A DNA stretch of 5,501 nucleotides from Globobulimina sp. (Eukaryota > Foraminifera > Rotaliida): the NCBI GenBank assembly GCA_003354225.1, contig PIVH01000539.1:1-5501 (forward strand), read 5' to 3'. A program made the translations under genes and the position numbers. Positions 1 through 5,501 of this stretch are shown piece after piece. Position 1 is the first letter of the stretch. The number at the start of each line of letters is the position of its first letter. A model generated the notes under the pieces. That model was not told where the DNA came from and did not search any database. It worked only from the letters and a program-made list of their open reading frames with translations.

Positions 1-1
1 A

Positions 2-2221
2 CGATTATCGTATCGAAAAAATAAGAAATTAATTCATTTTGATCCAATCACCGCATTAAATACCATTGATATTATACAATTATTAGGCAAATATTGGTTA
101 CGTTATATATGTCTATTATTGCCAACATTAAATAAATTTATACTTTTAAGAGTCTGTAAAACATTTCATTCGTTTTTAACACTCGAAATTGGCAAAGAAG
201 ACACGCCGGAACCACCACCATTTGATTCCCATATATATAAAGACTTTGCGTCGATGCAATTAGTAATTGAAGATATTATACACCACGACACGAGCACGCA
301 ACAGATACAATTATCAGACTCAACTACAGATATCATTACGTATAACGATGGCAATCATAAAATAGATAATGATAAAAATTTGAAAAAAAAAATATATCGA
401 AAAAAAAAGAAACAAAAATCGAACGGTATTAATTTTAATGATTCATTTGCATTTAAGCAAAGAGGTTTGAGTAAAGATGAAGAATTTTTATGGAATGAAT
501 TGTGTAAAACTGAAGCTATGGTAAAATATATGGATAATATTCATCATAACGCAAAGACAAAGTATGCATACGAGGGAAGAATGGATATCACCAATAAAAT
601 GCATCAAACTATAAAACAATTGCAAATCAATTATAAGTCGGAAAAATGCGAAACAAAAACGGATAATTGTATTCTATGGATATTTGCCAGTCCGATTGGT
701 GAAGAAAGACAAGCATTGGATTTAGAAACAAGGAAATTAATTAAAAAAGCCGATGAAGAATTATTTTATAAACACATTATTGACAATAATTTATATGTTG
801 AAAATGTTGGTAAAATAAATTTATACAACAAACGGTTTAATAGACGGACATCATTCGAATTAAATATAATTTCATATTTTTTGAAGTTTCAGACTAAATT
901 AATTGAGATTTATATTGGAAGTGATTTAATAAATAACAATGATTATTATTATCGAGATGATAATGATAAAGACGATTTTTATCTAATTTTAAGCAATTTA
1001 TTCCATCTCGATATGAGTTTGAATGATAGGAATAAGATATCCTTATTTTTATCGCCAATAATTGGATCAGAATTTAATAATTTAATATCATTACAATTGA
1101 GTGCATGCAATTTAAATGATAGTGATTTGCATTCATTGTGTTTGGCTTTGCAAATAAATAAGCATTCATCACTGCAAATATTAAGTTTAGCGGAGAATAA
1201 AGAGATAAGTGATGCATATATGGATGAATTATTCCAAACCATTGCCAATTTCTTAGGCAATATCATGTGTTTAATGTTATATGACACAGCAATTACGGAT
1301 GAAACCTGTTTAACCATTTTAAATTTTTATAAAGCACAATTTAGTAAAAACGAAATTAAAAAAGATAAACATTTACGCGAAATAAATAAAAAATATCAAC
1401 ACATTGATATTTTTAAGAAAGAATTGGCTGTGATCAAAAATTCAGGCATTGTGTCATGGAAACATAAAAACGAAGGTATTGGACAATTTATGTATAATAT
1501 TGCCGATGATTATGGTTTAATACATAAATATTATCCAGAAACAAGAGATAATAATCCAAATAATGCAAAATGGGAGAAATTATATGGTGAAATATTATCA
1601 GTCCATAATTTTGTAATTTCAACCGAAGCAATTATTGAATTGTATGAAAGAAAAATAGAAATTAATGAATTGGAGAAAGAGCAAAAACTATTAAATACGC
1701 CATTTGTGACGAAAAGAAGTAAACTGCGGCAAATAAGATTGCATTTGAATGCAGGTATTACACGAACTGGTTTTTTTACATTAAATGATATTTTTAGACG
1801 CGGATATATTCATAAAAAAGATAGTGAAGCTGTCATATTAATTGATGGCTTTGTTGACAATAATTTAGATAAAATACAAAAATATAAAGAATGGTTATCC
1901 GATAATCATAAAAATCTAAAAGAATTTAATAATTTAGCTATAACAATTAAAGAAATTGATAATGAAATTAAAGGAATTAATAGAAAAATAGCGCAAAGTA
2001 ATAATAATAAATTATTAATAGCAAATAGGACAAAATTAACAAAAGAAAAGGAGAAATTAATAAATAGAAGGTTTGAATTGAATGATTTAATAAATGAGGC
2101 AAAAAAAGAGCCAATGACTGATCCAAAACGTGATCCAAAATGGGATAAAAGATTAATGAGCAATTGGTCAAATGTGTGGAATAAATGGATTGATTTAATG
2201 GCATACAAAAATTTCATTTAA
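2..2221 (+). CDS. F-box-like / leucine-rich-repeat protein, 5' end missing
   Basis: The frame is open from base 2 to a TAA at 2219-2221, giving 739 visible residues with no stop at the left edge, so the true start is upstream. No ATG begins the frame near the edge; the codon at 119 is TTG inside the F-box-like region and should be read as Leu. Counting from base 2, residues about 19-59 form an F-box-like segment: hydrophobic helices followed by LLRVCKTFHSFL, matching the usual L-x-V-C-x-x-F/W ending. A Lys-rich patch (about 126-140) could be a nuclear signal. Residues about 298-440 carry leucine-rich repeats of ribonuclease-inhibitor type, with units such as LISLQLSACNLNDSDL and SLQILSLAENKEISD. 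The remaining 300 residues are unrecognised, charged and largely helical, with likely coiled coils near 545-565 and 640-700 and a Trp-rich end. By family, F-box/LRR proteins bind Skp1 and select substrates for SCF ubiquitin ligases; that role is inferred here. It converges with the next gene across about 100 bp. Confidence 0.82.
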   Translation, partial: RLSYRKNKKLIHFDPITALNTIDIIQLLGKYWLRYICLLLPTLNKFILLRVCKTFHSFLTLEIGKEDTPEPPPFDSHIYKDFASMQLVIEDIIHHDTSTQQIQLSDSTTDIITYNDGNHKIDNDKNLKKKIYRKKKKQKSNGINFNDSFAFKQRGLSKDEEFLWNELCKTEAMVKYMDNIHHNAKTKYAYEGRMDITNKMHQTIKQLQINYKSEKCETKTDNCILWIFASPIGEERQALDLETRKLIKKADEELFYKHIIDNNLYVENVGKINLYNKRFNRRTSFELNIISYFLKFQTKLIEIYIGSDLINNNDYYYRDDNDKDDFYLILSNLFHLDMSLNDRNKISLFLSPIIGSEFNNLISLQLSACNLNDSDLHSLCLALQINKHSSLQILSLAENKEISDAYMDELFQTIANFLGNIMCLMLYDTAITDETCLTILNFYKAQFSKNEIKKDKHLREINKKYQHIDIFKKELAVIKNSGIVSWKHKNEGIGQFMYNIADDYGLIHKYYPETRDNNPNNAKWEKLYGEILSVHNFVISTEAIIELYERKIEINELEKEQKLLNTPFVTKRSKLRQIRLHLNAGITRTGFFTLNDIFRRGYIHKKDSEAVILIDGFVDNNLDKIQKYKEWLSDNHKNLKEFNNLAITIKEIDNEIKGINRKIAQSNNNKLLIANRTKLTKEKEKLINRRFELNDLINEAKKEPMTDPKRDPKWDKRLMSNWSNVWNKWIDLMAYKNFI

Positions 2222-2330
2222 TTCCACTGTTTTTTTATATTGTCCTCCACAACGACCTTGTTCTGGCCTTCTGGGATTAGTCAATTGCAAGTAGATACTG
2301 TAGAGTTGGATAATCAACATCATTATGTAA
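2195..2330 (-). other. possible decayed or spliced 3' coding tail of the membrane-protein gene
   Basis: Just past the stop of the membrane-protein gene the minus strand reads protein-like in both other frames. One frame gives HNDVDYPTLQYLLAID (about 2327-2280) before a stop. The third frame gives LTNPRRPEQGRCGGQYKK and further residues, ending with TAA at 2197-2195, inside the 3' end of the F-box/LRR gene. The middle of this stretch (about 2240-2280) is visibly richer in G and C than its surroundings. Two single-base shifts, or one short intron, would connect it to the upstream frame. A GT-AG candidate is a 44-base intron at 2341-2298, which would join codon 227 to the third frame. The intron is short and the choice is not unique, so neither model is established. 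Confidence 0.35.
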
Positions 2331-3021
2331 TTTGATGCCACACATTCGATATTGTGCCACCATTGTTATTATTGAATAAAAACATAAGCACTCCGTTGTG
2401 TGCACATTGAGCATTCCTTTGTGTGATAGTAAATGGTACAGCTGCCCTCATCATATTATTATCGCCCTCTTCTTTCCATACTCTCCCAGTACTTAATATA
2501 TATTCCCAATATGGGTGAGATGTACGTTGGTTATATCTAATTACAGGAATTATGTGTGATCCTTCTTGGACTATGTCAGCTGATATTTGTGCTATGTATC
2601 GTCGTTGGGGATTATTGCCATAACCATACCAATCAACGACTGTTTCAAATCCAATTTGTGATGATAATAATATTGATAAAGTGCCTGAAAATTCAATGTC
2701 GGGTTCAGCTGCATTTTCGGGTAATGCCATGGCTGAATAATCCACATATGATGAAGGCGGATTTGCATTGCCCATCAAAACATTATATGTTAAATCATCT
2801 CGTAATACTTGACCGTCACCATTTAATTTATTGTATGCTGAAGAAAATCCATTTGATTCTGAATTTGATGATGATGGTATATACAATATGCATAAAATAA
2901 CGATAATTATTAAACTAAAAATTGCTCCGCCTATTGAGATATAACGACAATGTTTACTGCGTTTACTATATTTTGTGTTATTAGTAGCCGTCAATAATTG
3001 CGAGTTAGTGGACACTTCCAT
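2323..3021 (-). CDS. single-pass membrane protein with unknown outer domain, probably C-terminally truncated
   Basis: This frame has 232 residues, from ATG at 3021-3019 to TAA at 2325-2323 followed at once by TGA. An in-frame stop lies upstream of the start with no other Met between. Residues 1-26 are polar and basic (KYSKRSKHCRY), and residues about 27-49 are one strongly hydrophobic segment (GGAIFSLIIIVILCILYI). This suggests a signal anchor with N-terminus in the cytosol and the rest in the lumen or outside. A Ser/Asn-rich stalk follows, then a folded-looking domain (about 105-232) with conserved-looking blocks: HPYWEYILSTGRVW, EEGD, RAAVPF, NAQCAHNGVLMFLF. From memory, similar blocks occur in the front part of some bacterial proteins annotated as serine hydrolases, where the chain continues well beyond this point; this is unverified. 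If right, the catalytic part is absent. Sampled 60-base lines are 38-48% GC against 18-25% in lines sampled from the F-box/LRR gene and the basic insert of the SWIM gene. The gene could be intact, a truncated copy or a pseudogene. Confidence 0.72.
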   Translation of the reverse strand: MEVSTNSQLLTATNNTKYSKRSKHCRYISIGGAIFSLIIIVILCILYIPSSSNSESNGFSSAYNKLNGDGQVLRDDLTYNVLMGNANPPSSYVDYSAMALPENAAEPDIEFSGTLSILLSSQIGFETVVDWYGYGNNPQRRYIAQISADIVQEGSHIIPVIRYNQRTSHPYWEYILSTGRVWKEEGDNNMMRAAVPFTITQRNAQCAHNGVLMFLFNNNNGGTISNVWHQIT

Positions 3022-3087
3022 TGCTTCACTTAAGAAAAACTGTAAATTGTAAACAATGTCAATATTGGTTGTTTAATAAAAATATGG
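3022..3087. other. short intergenic spacer between two minus-strand genes
   Basis: These 66 bp separate the stop of the SWIM-finger gene from the start of the downstream membrane-protein gene on the same strand. They must hold the 3' end of one transcript and the promoter or 5' leader of the other, unless the two are co-transcribed. The only visible structure is repeat copy A at 3061-3085; no TATA-like element is convincing. Confidence 0.5.
3061..3085. repeat. 25-bp exact direct repeat, copy A (just past the SWIM gene stop)
   Basis: This 25-base string is identical to the one at 3215-3239 and in the same orientation, 154 bp apart. Allowing a 5-base gap, the match extends by four more bases (GGTC) to 3089. 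This copy lies in the 3' flank of the SWIM-finger gene, two bases beyond its stop codon. On the minus strand it supplies an ATTAAA hexamer (3077-3072), a possible variant poly(A) signal. Confidence 0.85.
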
Positions 3088-4146
3088 TCAGCGAACATTA
3101 TTTGAAATATGTCCAATAACTCTTTGACTCCATATCTCTTCGGACACATTAATCACTTCAAATTCTTTTAAAATTAGTGCAATTTTAACAGCTAATATAT
3201 GTTTACAAAATGGTAATATTGGTTGTTTAATAAAAATATCTTTTGGTCGTAAATGTTTTATTGAATATAATCTGCGCAAAATATTTTTATATTTTGTACA
3301 TTGACAAAAATGAATGCCATCTGTTCCTAAAAAAACAGTGTAATGTAATCTTGTTTTATTTTTGATGCATTTTAACATTTTATAGCTTGGATGCAAAGAC
3401 AGAGAAACTGCAGGCAATGATAACACTCTTTTGTTAGTATTATTTTTTATTCTTTTTTCTTTCAATTTTTTGCATGATTTAATATATTTATATTTCCATT
3501 TCTTACTATTTGTATTTTTTCTGTTGATTTTAATTTTTCTTTGTTGCTGTTCTCTTTCTTCCTGTTTTTGTTTTAATGCAAAAATTTGTGCATTTTTAAA
3601 GCTCATATCGGTCATTTCCTGCTGCATTTTATCATTTTTTTCTTTTTGTTTTTTCATTTTTTTCTTAACTTTTCGCCATTGGATTCTCTCTTTTTTGTGT
3701 ATCGCTTTTTCATTTGAAACAGAATAAAATATTTTATTAAATTGTTTTGAACGGATTTGTTTTACATATTTTCTATCGATAATCCGCATAATGTCCGATA
3801 ATAAGTCATTTCCGATCATTGAAACTAATAATTTAAATTCACATATTTCTATTTTTTCATTTAAATTCATGATATTTTGTAATCGATCCAATTCGAAATC
3901 AATTATACTTCCCGGTGATACAAATAAATTATTTTCATTTAAATCTCCAATATTATTATAACAATATTTTGAAATATATTCAGACTGCGATAAATCTAAT
4001 TCTTTGTCTTTGTTTGCTTGAAAATAAAATCCATTTTCTTCTAATTCCAAAACATTAATAAACGACACATTTTGTGTGGACTGCATTTTTGTCTTTTCAT
4101 CAGATGGATTTACTTTTACTTTTACTTTGTGAGTTGTATTTTGCAT
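3088..4146 (-). CDS. SWIM zinc-finger protein, ZSWIM7/Sws1-like, with large basic insert
   Basis: This frame has 352 residues, from ATG at 4146-4144 (in-frame TAA two codons upstream) to TGA at 3090-3088. The SWIM signature CxC...CxH is clear: C281, C283, C314 and H316, in HFCQC and LPFCKHILAV. The 30 residues between pairs exceed the usual 6-25. After the finger, KIALILKEFEVINVSEE resembles the helix and V-S-D/E ending of ZSWIM7/Sws1. Residues about 104-146 (FKLLVSMIGNDLLSDIMRII, then RK, then a strand) match in order the ZSWIM7 segment before its finger, where a short helix-turn region leads to a V/I-D-R and beta-strands. Between the halves, about 147-262 is a Lys/Gln/Glu-rich, coiled-coil-like insert not present in the roughly 140-residue human protein. 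In the family, Sws1 pairs with a RAD51 paralogue (Shu complex) and promotes homologous recombination in the nucleus. The SWIM finger is secure; the Sws1 assignment is probable. The N-terminal 100 residues are unrecognised. It diverges from the START gene across 47 bp. Confidence 0.8.
   Translation of the reverse strand: MQNTTHKVKVKVNPSDEKTKMQSTQNVSFINVLELEENGFYFQANKDKELDLSQSEYISKYCYNNIGDLNENNLFVSPGSIIDFELDRLQNIMNLNEKIEICEFKLLVSMIGNDLLSDIMRIIDRKYVKQIRSKQFNKIFYSVSNEKAIHKKERIQWRKVKKKMKKQKEKNDKMQQEMTDMSFKNAQIFALKQKQEEREQQQRKIKINRKNTNSKKWKYKYIKSCKKLKEKRIKNNTNKRVLSLPAVSLSLHPSYKMLKCIKNKTRLHYTVFLGTDGIHFCQCTKYKNILRRLYSIKHLRPKDIFIKQPILPFCKHILAVKIALILKEFEVINVSEEIWSQRVIGHISNNVR
3215..3239. repeat. 25-bp exact direct repeat, copy B (inside the SWIM gene)
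   Basis: Second copy of the repeat at 3061-3085. It is coding here: on the minus strand it specifies residues about 303-311 (DIFIKQPIL) directly before the second metal-binding pair of the SWIM finger (C314, H316). Copy A is not in the same reading frame relative to the gene's stop, so it is not a duplicated protein module. Confidence 0.85.
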
Positions 4147-4193
4147 TAATTATTAAACAGTTTTTAAGTTGTATTAATGTGAAGCAAAGTTAG
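4147..4193. promoter_or_regulatory. 47-bp divergent intergenic region, presumed bidirectional promoter
   Basis: Only 47 bp separate the start codons of the SWIM-finger gene (minus) and the START gene (plus). The sequence is AT-rich with short ATTAAT/TTAATT-like stretches but no clear TATA box or other known element. Both transcripts must either start within this space, giving very short 5' leaders, or start inside the neighbouring gene. That it acts as a shared promoter is inferred from the arrangement alone. Confidence 0.4.
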
Positions 4194-5279
4194 ATGGCAG
4201 AACACAAAAAATATGGAAAGAAATGGATGGCAGAGGAAGAAGAGGAAAAGAAACATGTACAGATAAAAAAGGAAAATATCGATGAGGAAAAAGAAGGCAA
4301 AAAACGAGAGCCATTTGCTGATGAAATTGAGTCAGAAGAAGAGAAAAGTCATCCACTTAAACAATACTCTGACATAGCAATAAAATTAGAAGAAATACGA
4401 GAATTACATCTTGATGGTACATTATTTGATGCTTATGATAAAAGTGAAGAATTAATAGAATATATAAATGATAGATATGACGGTGATATATCAAACAAAT
4501 ATGAATTACATCCACGTCGAATATTAATTAAATCGCAATTATGCGAAACAAACCGAATGCTTTCATTCATGACCTCATCGGGTGGCTGGACATTGTTTAG
4601 CGACGATGGAATATGGCAAACAGAATGGCAGCCGAGCGATGACTCAGACTATGAGTCGTTTAGAATCACTGGAATTGGCAATGTTGCTTTGTATAATATA
4701 TTAGCGGTGATTTATGAAATGGATTTGATTAAAACATGGATGCCTTTATGCAAAGAATCGATTGAATGCGGACAATCGAGCTTGCACTGTAAATGTGGTT
4801 TAATTCGTGTTGGATTGTTTTGGCCATTTCAAGATCGGGAAACAGTATTATTTGGATATGGTGTGGATGACTTAAAAAATGGTAAATTATTAATTTATTT
4901 TGACTCTCGTGAGGATCGCAATGTTAATATTAAAATACCGCCGTGCGTCGGTGGTAGATGTCGTGTTGATTTATATTTGGGTGGATTTTATTTTCAACGT
5001 TTAACACAAAATACAACAAAAATTACGGTTGTATGGAACGCCGACCCAAAGATAACAGTTCCAATCACAATTCTAAATTGGTTTGCTGGTACATTTGCGA
5101 GTACTTTGGTTTCGCAAATTGTTAAAGCCGCACAATTTGATGAAAATAGTGAATATTATAAAAGAATACAAAATAATCCAGAATTTTATGGGAAAATCAA
5201 ACAAAAATTAAATCGAAGTAAAACAATATCTCAATTGTCGGCAACAGATCTGAAAGCAAATAATAATTCAAACAAATAA
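4194..5279 (+). CDS. START-like lipid-binding-domain protein
   Basis: This frame has 361 residues, from ATG at 4194 to TAA at 5277-5279. An in-frame TAG lies directly before the ATG, so the start cannot be further upstream without splicing; Met12 is an alternative. Residues 1-55 are highly charged (Glu/Lys runs) and probably disordered. Residues about 56-125 look all-helical (IKLEEIRELHLDGTLFDAYD) and may be a TPR-like pair of helices. Residues about 130-340 fit a START fold: a first strand with W-Q-T-E-W, the EMDLIKTWMPLCKES block typical of protist START-like proteins, FQDRETVLFGYGVDD like the R-D block, and VWNADPKITVPITILNWFAG followed by the long C-terminal helix that closes the lipid pocket. 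The tail is Ser/Asn-rich. No signal peptide or membrane helix is seen, so a soluble cytosolic protein is likely. START domains bind sterols, phospholipids or ceramide; the ligand cannot be told here. A Cys cluster (C186, C192, C199, C201) is unusual. Confidence 0.8.
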   Translation: MAEHKKYGKKWMAEEEEEKKHVQIKKENIDEEKEGKKREPFADEIESEEEKSHPLKQYSDIAIKLEEIRELHLDGTLFDAYDKSEELIEYINDRYDGDISNKYELHPRRILIKSQLCETNRMLSFMTSSGGWTLFSDDGIWQTEWQPSDDSDYESFRITGIGNVALYNILAVIYEMDLIKTWMPLCKESIECGQSSLHCKCGLIRVGLFWPFQDRETVLFGYGVDDLKNGKLLIYFDSREDRNVNIKIPPCVGGRCRVDLYLGGFYFQRLTQNTTKITVVWNADPKITVPITILNWFAGTFASTLVSQIVKAAQFDENSEYYKRIQNNPEFYGKIKQKLNRSKTISQLSATDLKANNNSNK

Positions 5280-5501
5280 TTTGTATCGTTCACTTCACTC
5301 AGCAACACAAATCACCAAAGATAATGGATTTTGTTTGTTTTAAGTGCGCTGCAATAATTTGTGTACAATAATAGAAAGAATCATAAGATTCCTCAAAAAT
5401 ATGAATACAAAATTTAAAAAAAAAAAACTATACAAAACTCAACAACAACTAAAAACATTAAAAAATGTTAATATATTATTTTATTAATTTATTTACTTCA
5501 C
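5280..5501. other. AT-rich 3' flank with no recognisable gene
   Basis: After the START gene stop there are 222 bp without a supportable coding region. The visible structures are small: a five-base-pair hairpin GAATC-ataa-GATTC (5378-5391), a run of 12 A (5416-5427), and a six-base-pair hairpin AACATT-aaaa-AATGTT (5454-5469) overlapping an ATTAAA hexamer (5457-5462) that could serve as a poly(A) signal. All are within what such AT-rich sequence produces by chance. Confidence 0.5.

Noticed and set aside
119-121. TTG as the start codon of the F-box/LRR gene
   Set aside because: The same frame is open to base 2 and codes for a better F-box-like segment that includes this codon as Leu; the real start is outside the window.
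700-950. ILWIFASPIGEERQALDLETRKL resembles the first strand and helix of TIR/CHAT-associated domains (ILFLAxNP...E.R)
   Set aside because: The following HFSGHG-type strand is not conserved, and the sequence there (LIEIYIGSDL) is explained equally well as the first leucine-rich repeat.
1906-2217. Open frames on the minus strand that read like membrane proteins (also at 979-1317)
   Set aside because: They lie wholly antisense to the F-box/LRR gene and their hydrophobicity mirrors its Lys/Asn/Glu codons; no domain is seen.
2556-2900. 114-residue plus-strand open frame opposite the membrane-protein gene
   Set aside because: The His/Met/Leu-rich product has no recognisable features and the opposite strand has the coherent protein with anchor and conserved-looking blocks.
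3431-3727. 98-residue hydrophobic, Phe/Leu-rich open frame on the plus strand
   Set aside because: It is the antisense of the Lys-rich insert of the SWIM gene: AAA/AAG codons read backwards as Phe/Leu. It is a compositional shadow.
5324-5371. Tiny 15-codon frame with a CFKC motif
   Set aside because: Far too short and without any supporting signal; chance is sufficient.
5378-5469. Two small hairpins and an A-run as terminator or structured RNA
   Set aside because: Stems of five and six base pairs are expected by chance in such AT-rich DNA, and the genes are of eukaryotic type, so a bacterial-style terminator is not expected.
1-5501. Giant-virus origin of the window (AT-rich, compact, intron-poor)
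   Set aside because: No viral hallmark gene is present, and a Sws1-like factor plus a START-like protein argue for a cellular eukaryote; the possibility is not strictly excluded.

Overview
The window looks like a stretch of nuclear DNA from an AT-rich, gene-dense microbial eukaryote. Three of the four proteins belong to eukaryote-type families: an F-box/leucine-rich-repeat protein, a SWIM zinc-finger protein resembling ZSWIM7/Sws1, and a START-like lipid-binding-domain protein. Their low-complexity K/N/E-rich linkers are typical of AT-rich protists. Both TAA and TGA end genes and TGG encodes Trp, so the standard code fits. No bacterial ribosome-binding sites, operon structure, tRNA, rRNA, CRISPR array or transposase was seen. 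The exact lineage cannot be read from the sequence; a rhizarian or other SAR-group protist is only a guess.

Layout. (1) Bases 2-2221, plus strand: the 3' part of a long F-box/LRR gene, open from the left edge, so its start lies outside the window. (2) Bases 2323-3021, minus strand: a 232-residue single-pass membrane protein with an outward-facing domain. It ends abruptly, and its 3' flank carries protein-like sequence in the other two minus-strand frames, which suggests frameshift decay or an unrecognised short intron. It converges tail-to-tail on gene 1. (3) Bases 3088-4146, minus strand: a SWIM zinc-finger protein whose halves match the order of ZSWIM7/Sws1, separated by about 115 residues of very basic insert. 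A 25-bp piece of its own coding sequence is repeated exactly just after its stop. (4) Bases 4194-5279, plus strand: a START-like protein with a charged N-terminus, divergent from gene 3 across only 47 bp. Bases 5280-5501 hold no recognisable gene.

The genes do not form an evident pathway. By family they suggest ubiquitin-ligase substrate selection (F-box/LRR), homologous recombination (Sws1-like), lipid binding or transfer (START) and an unknown surface or endomembrane role (gene 2). The spots most worth a second look are the broken end of gene 2, the expanded Sws1-like protein, the 25-bp repeat and the very short divergent promoter. No clear new multi-gene system was found.
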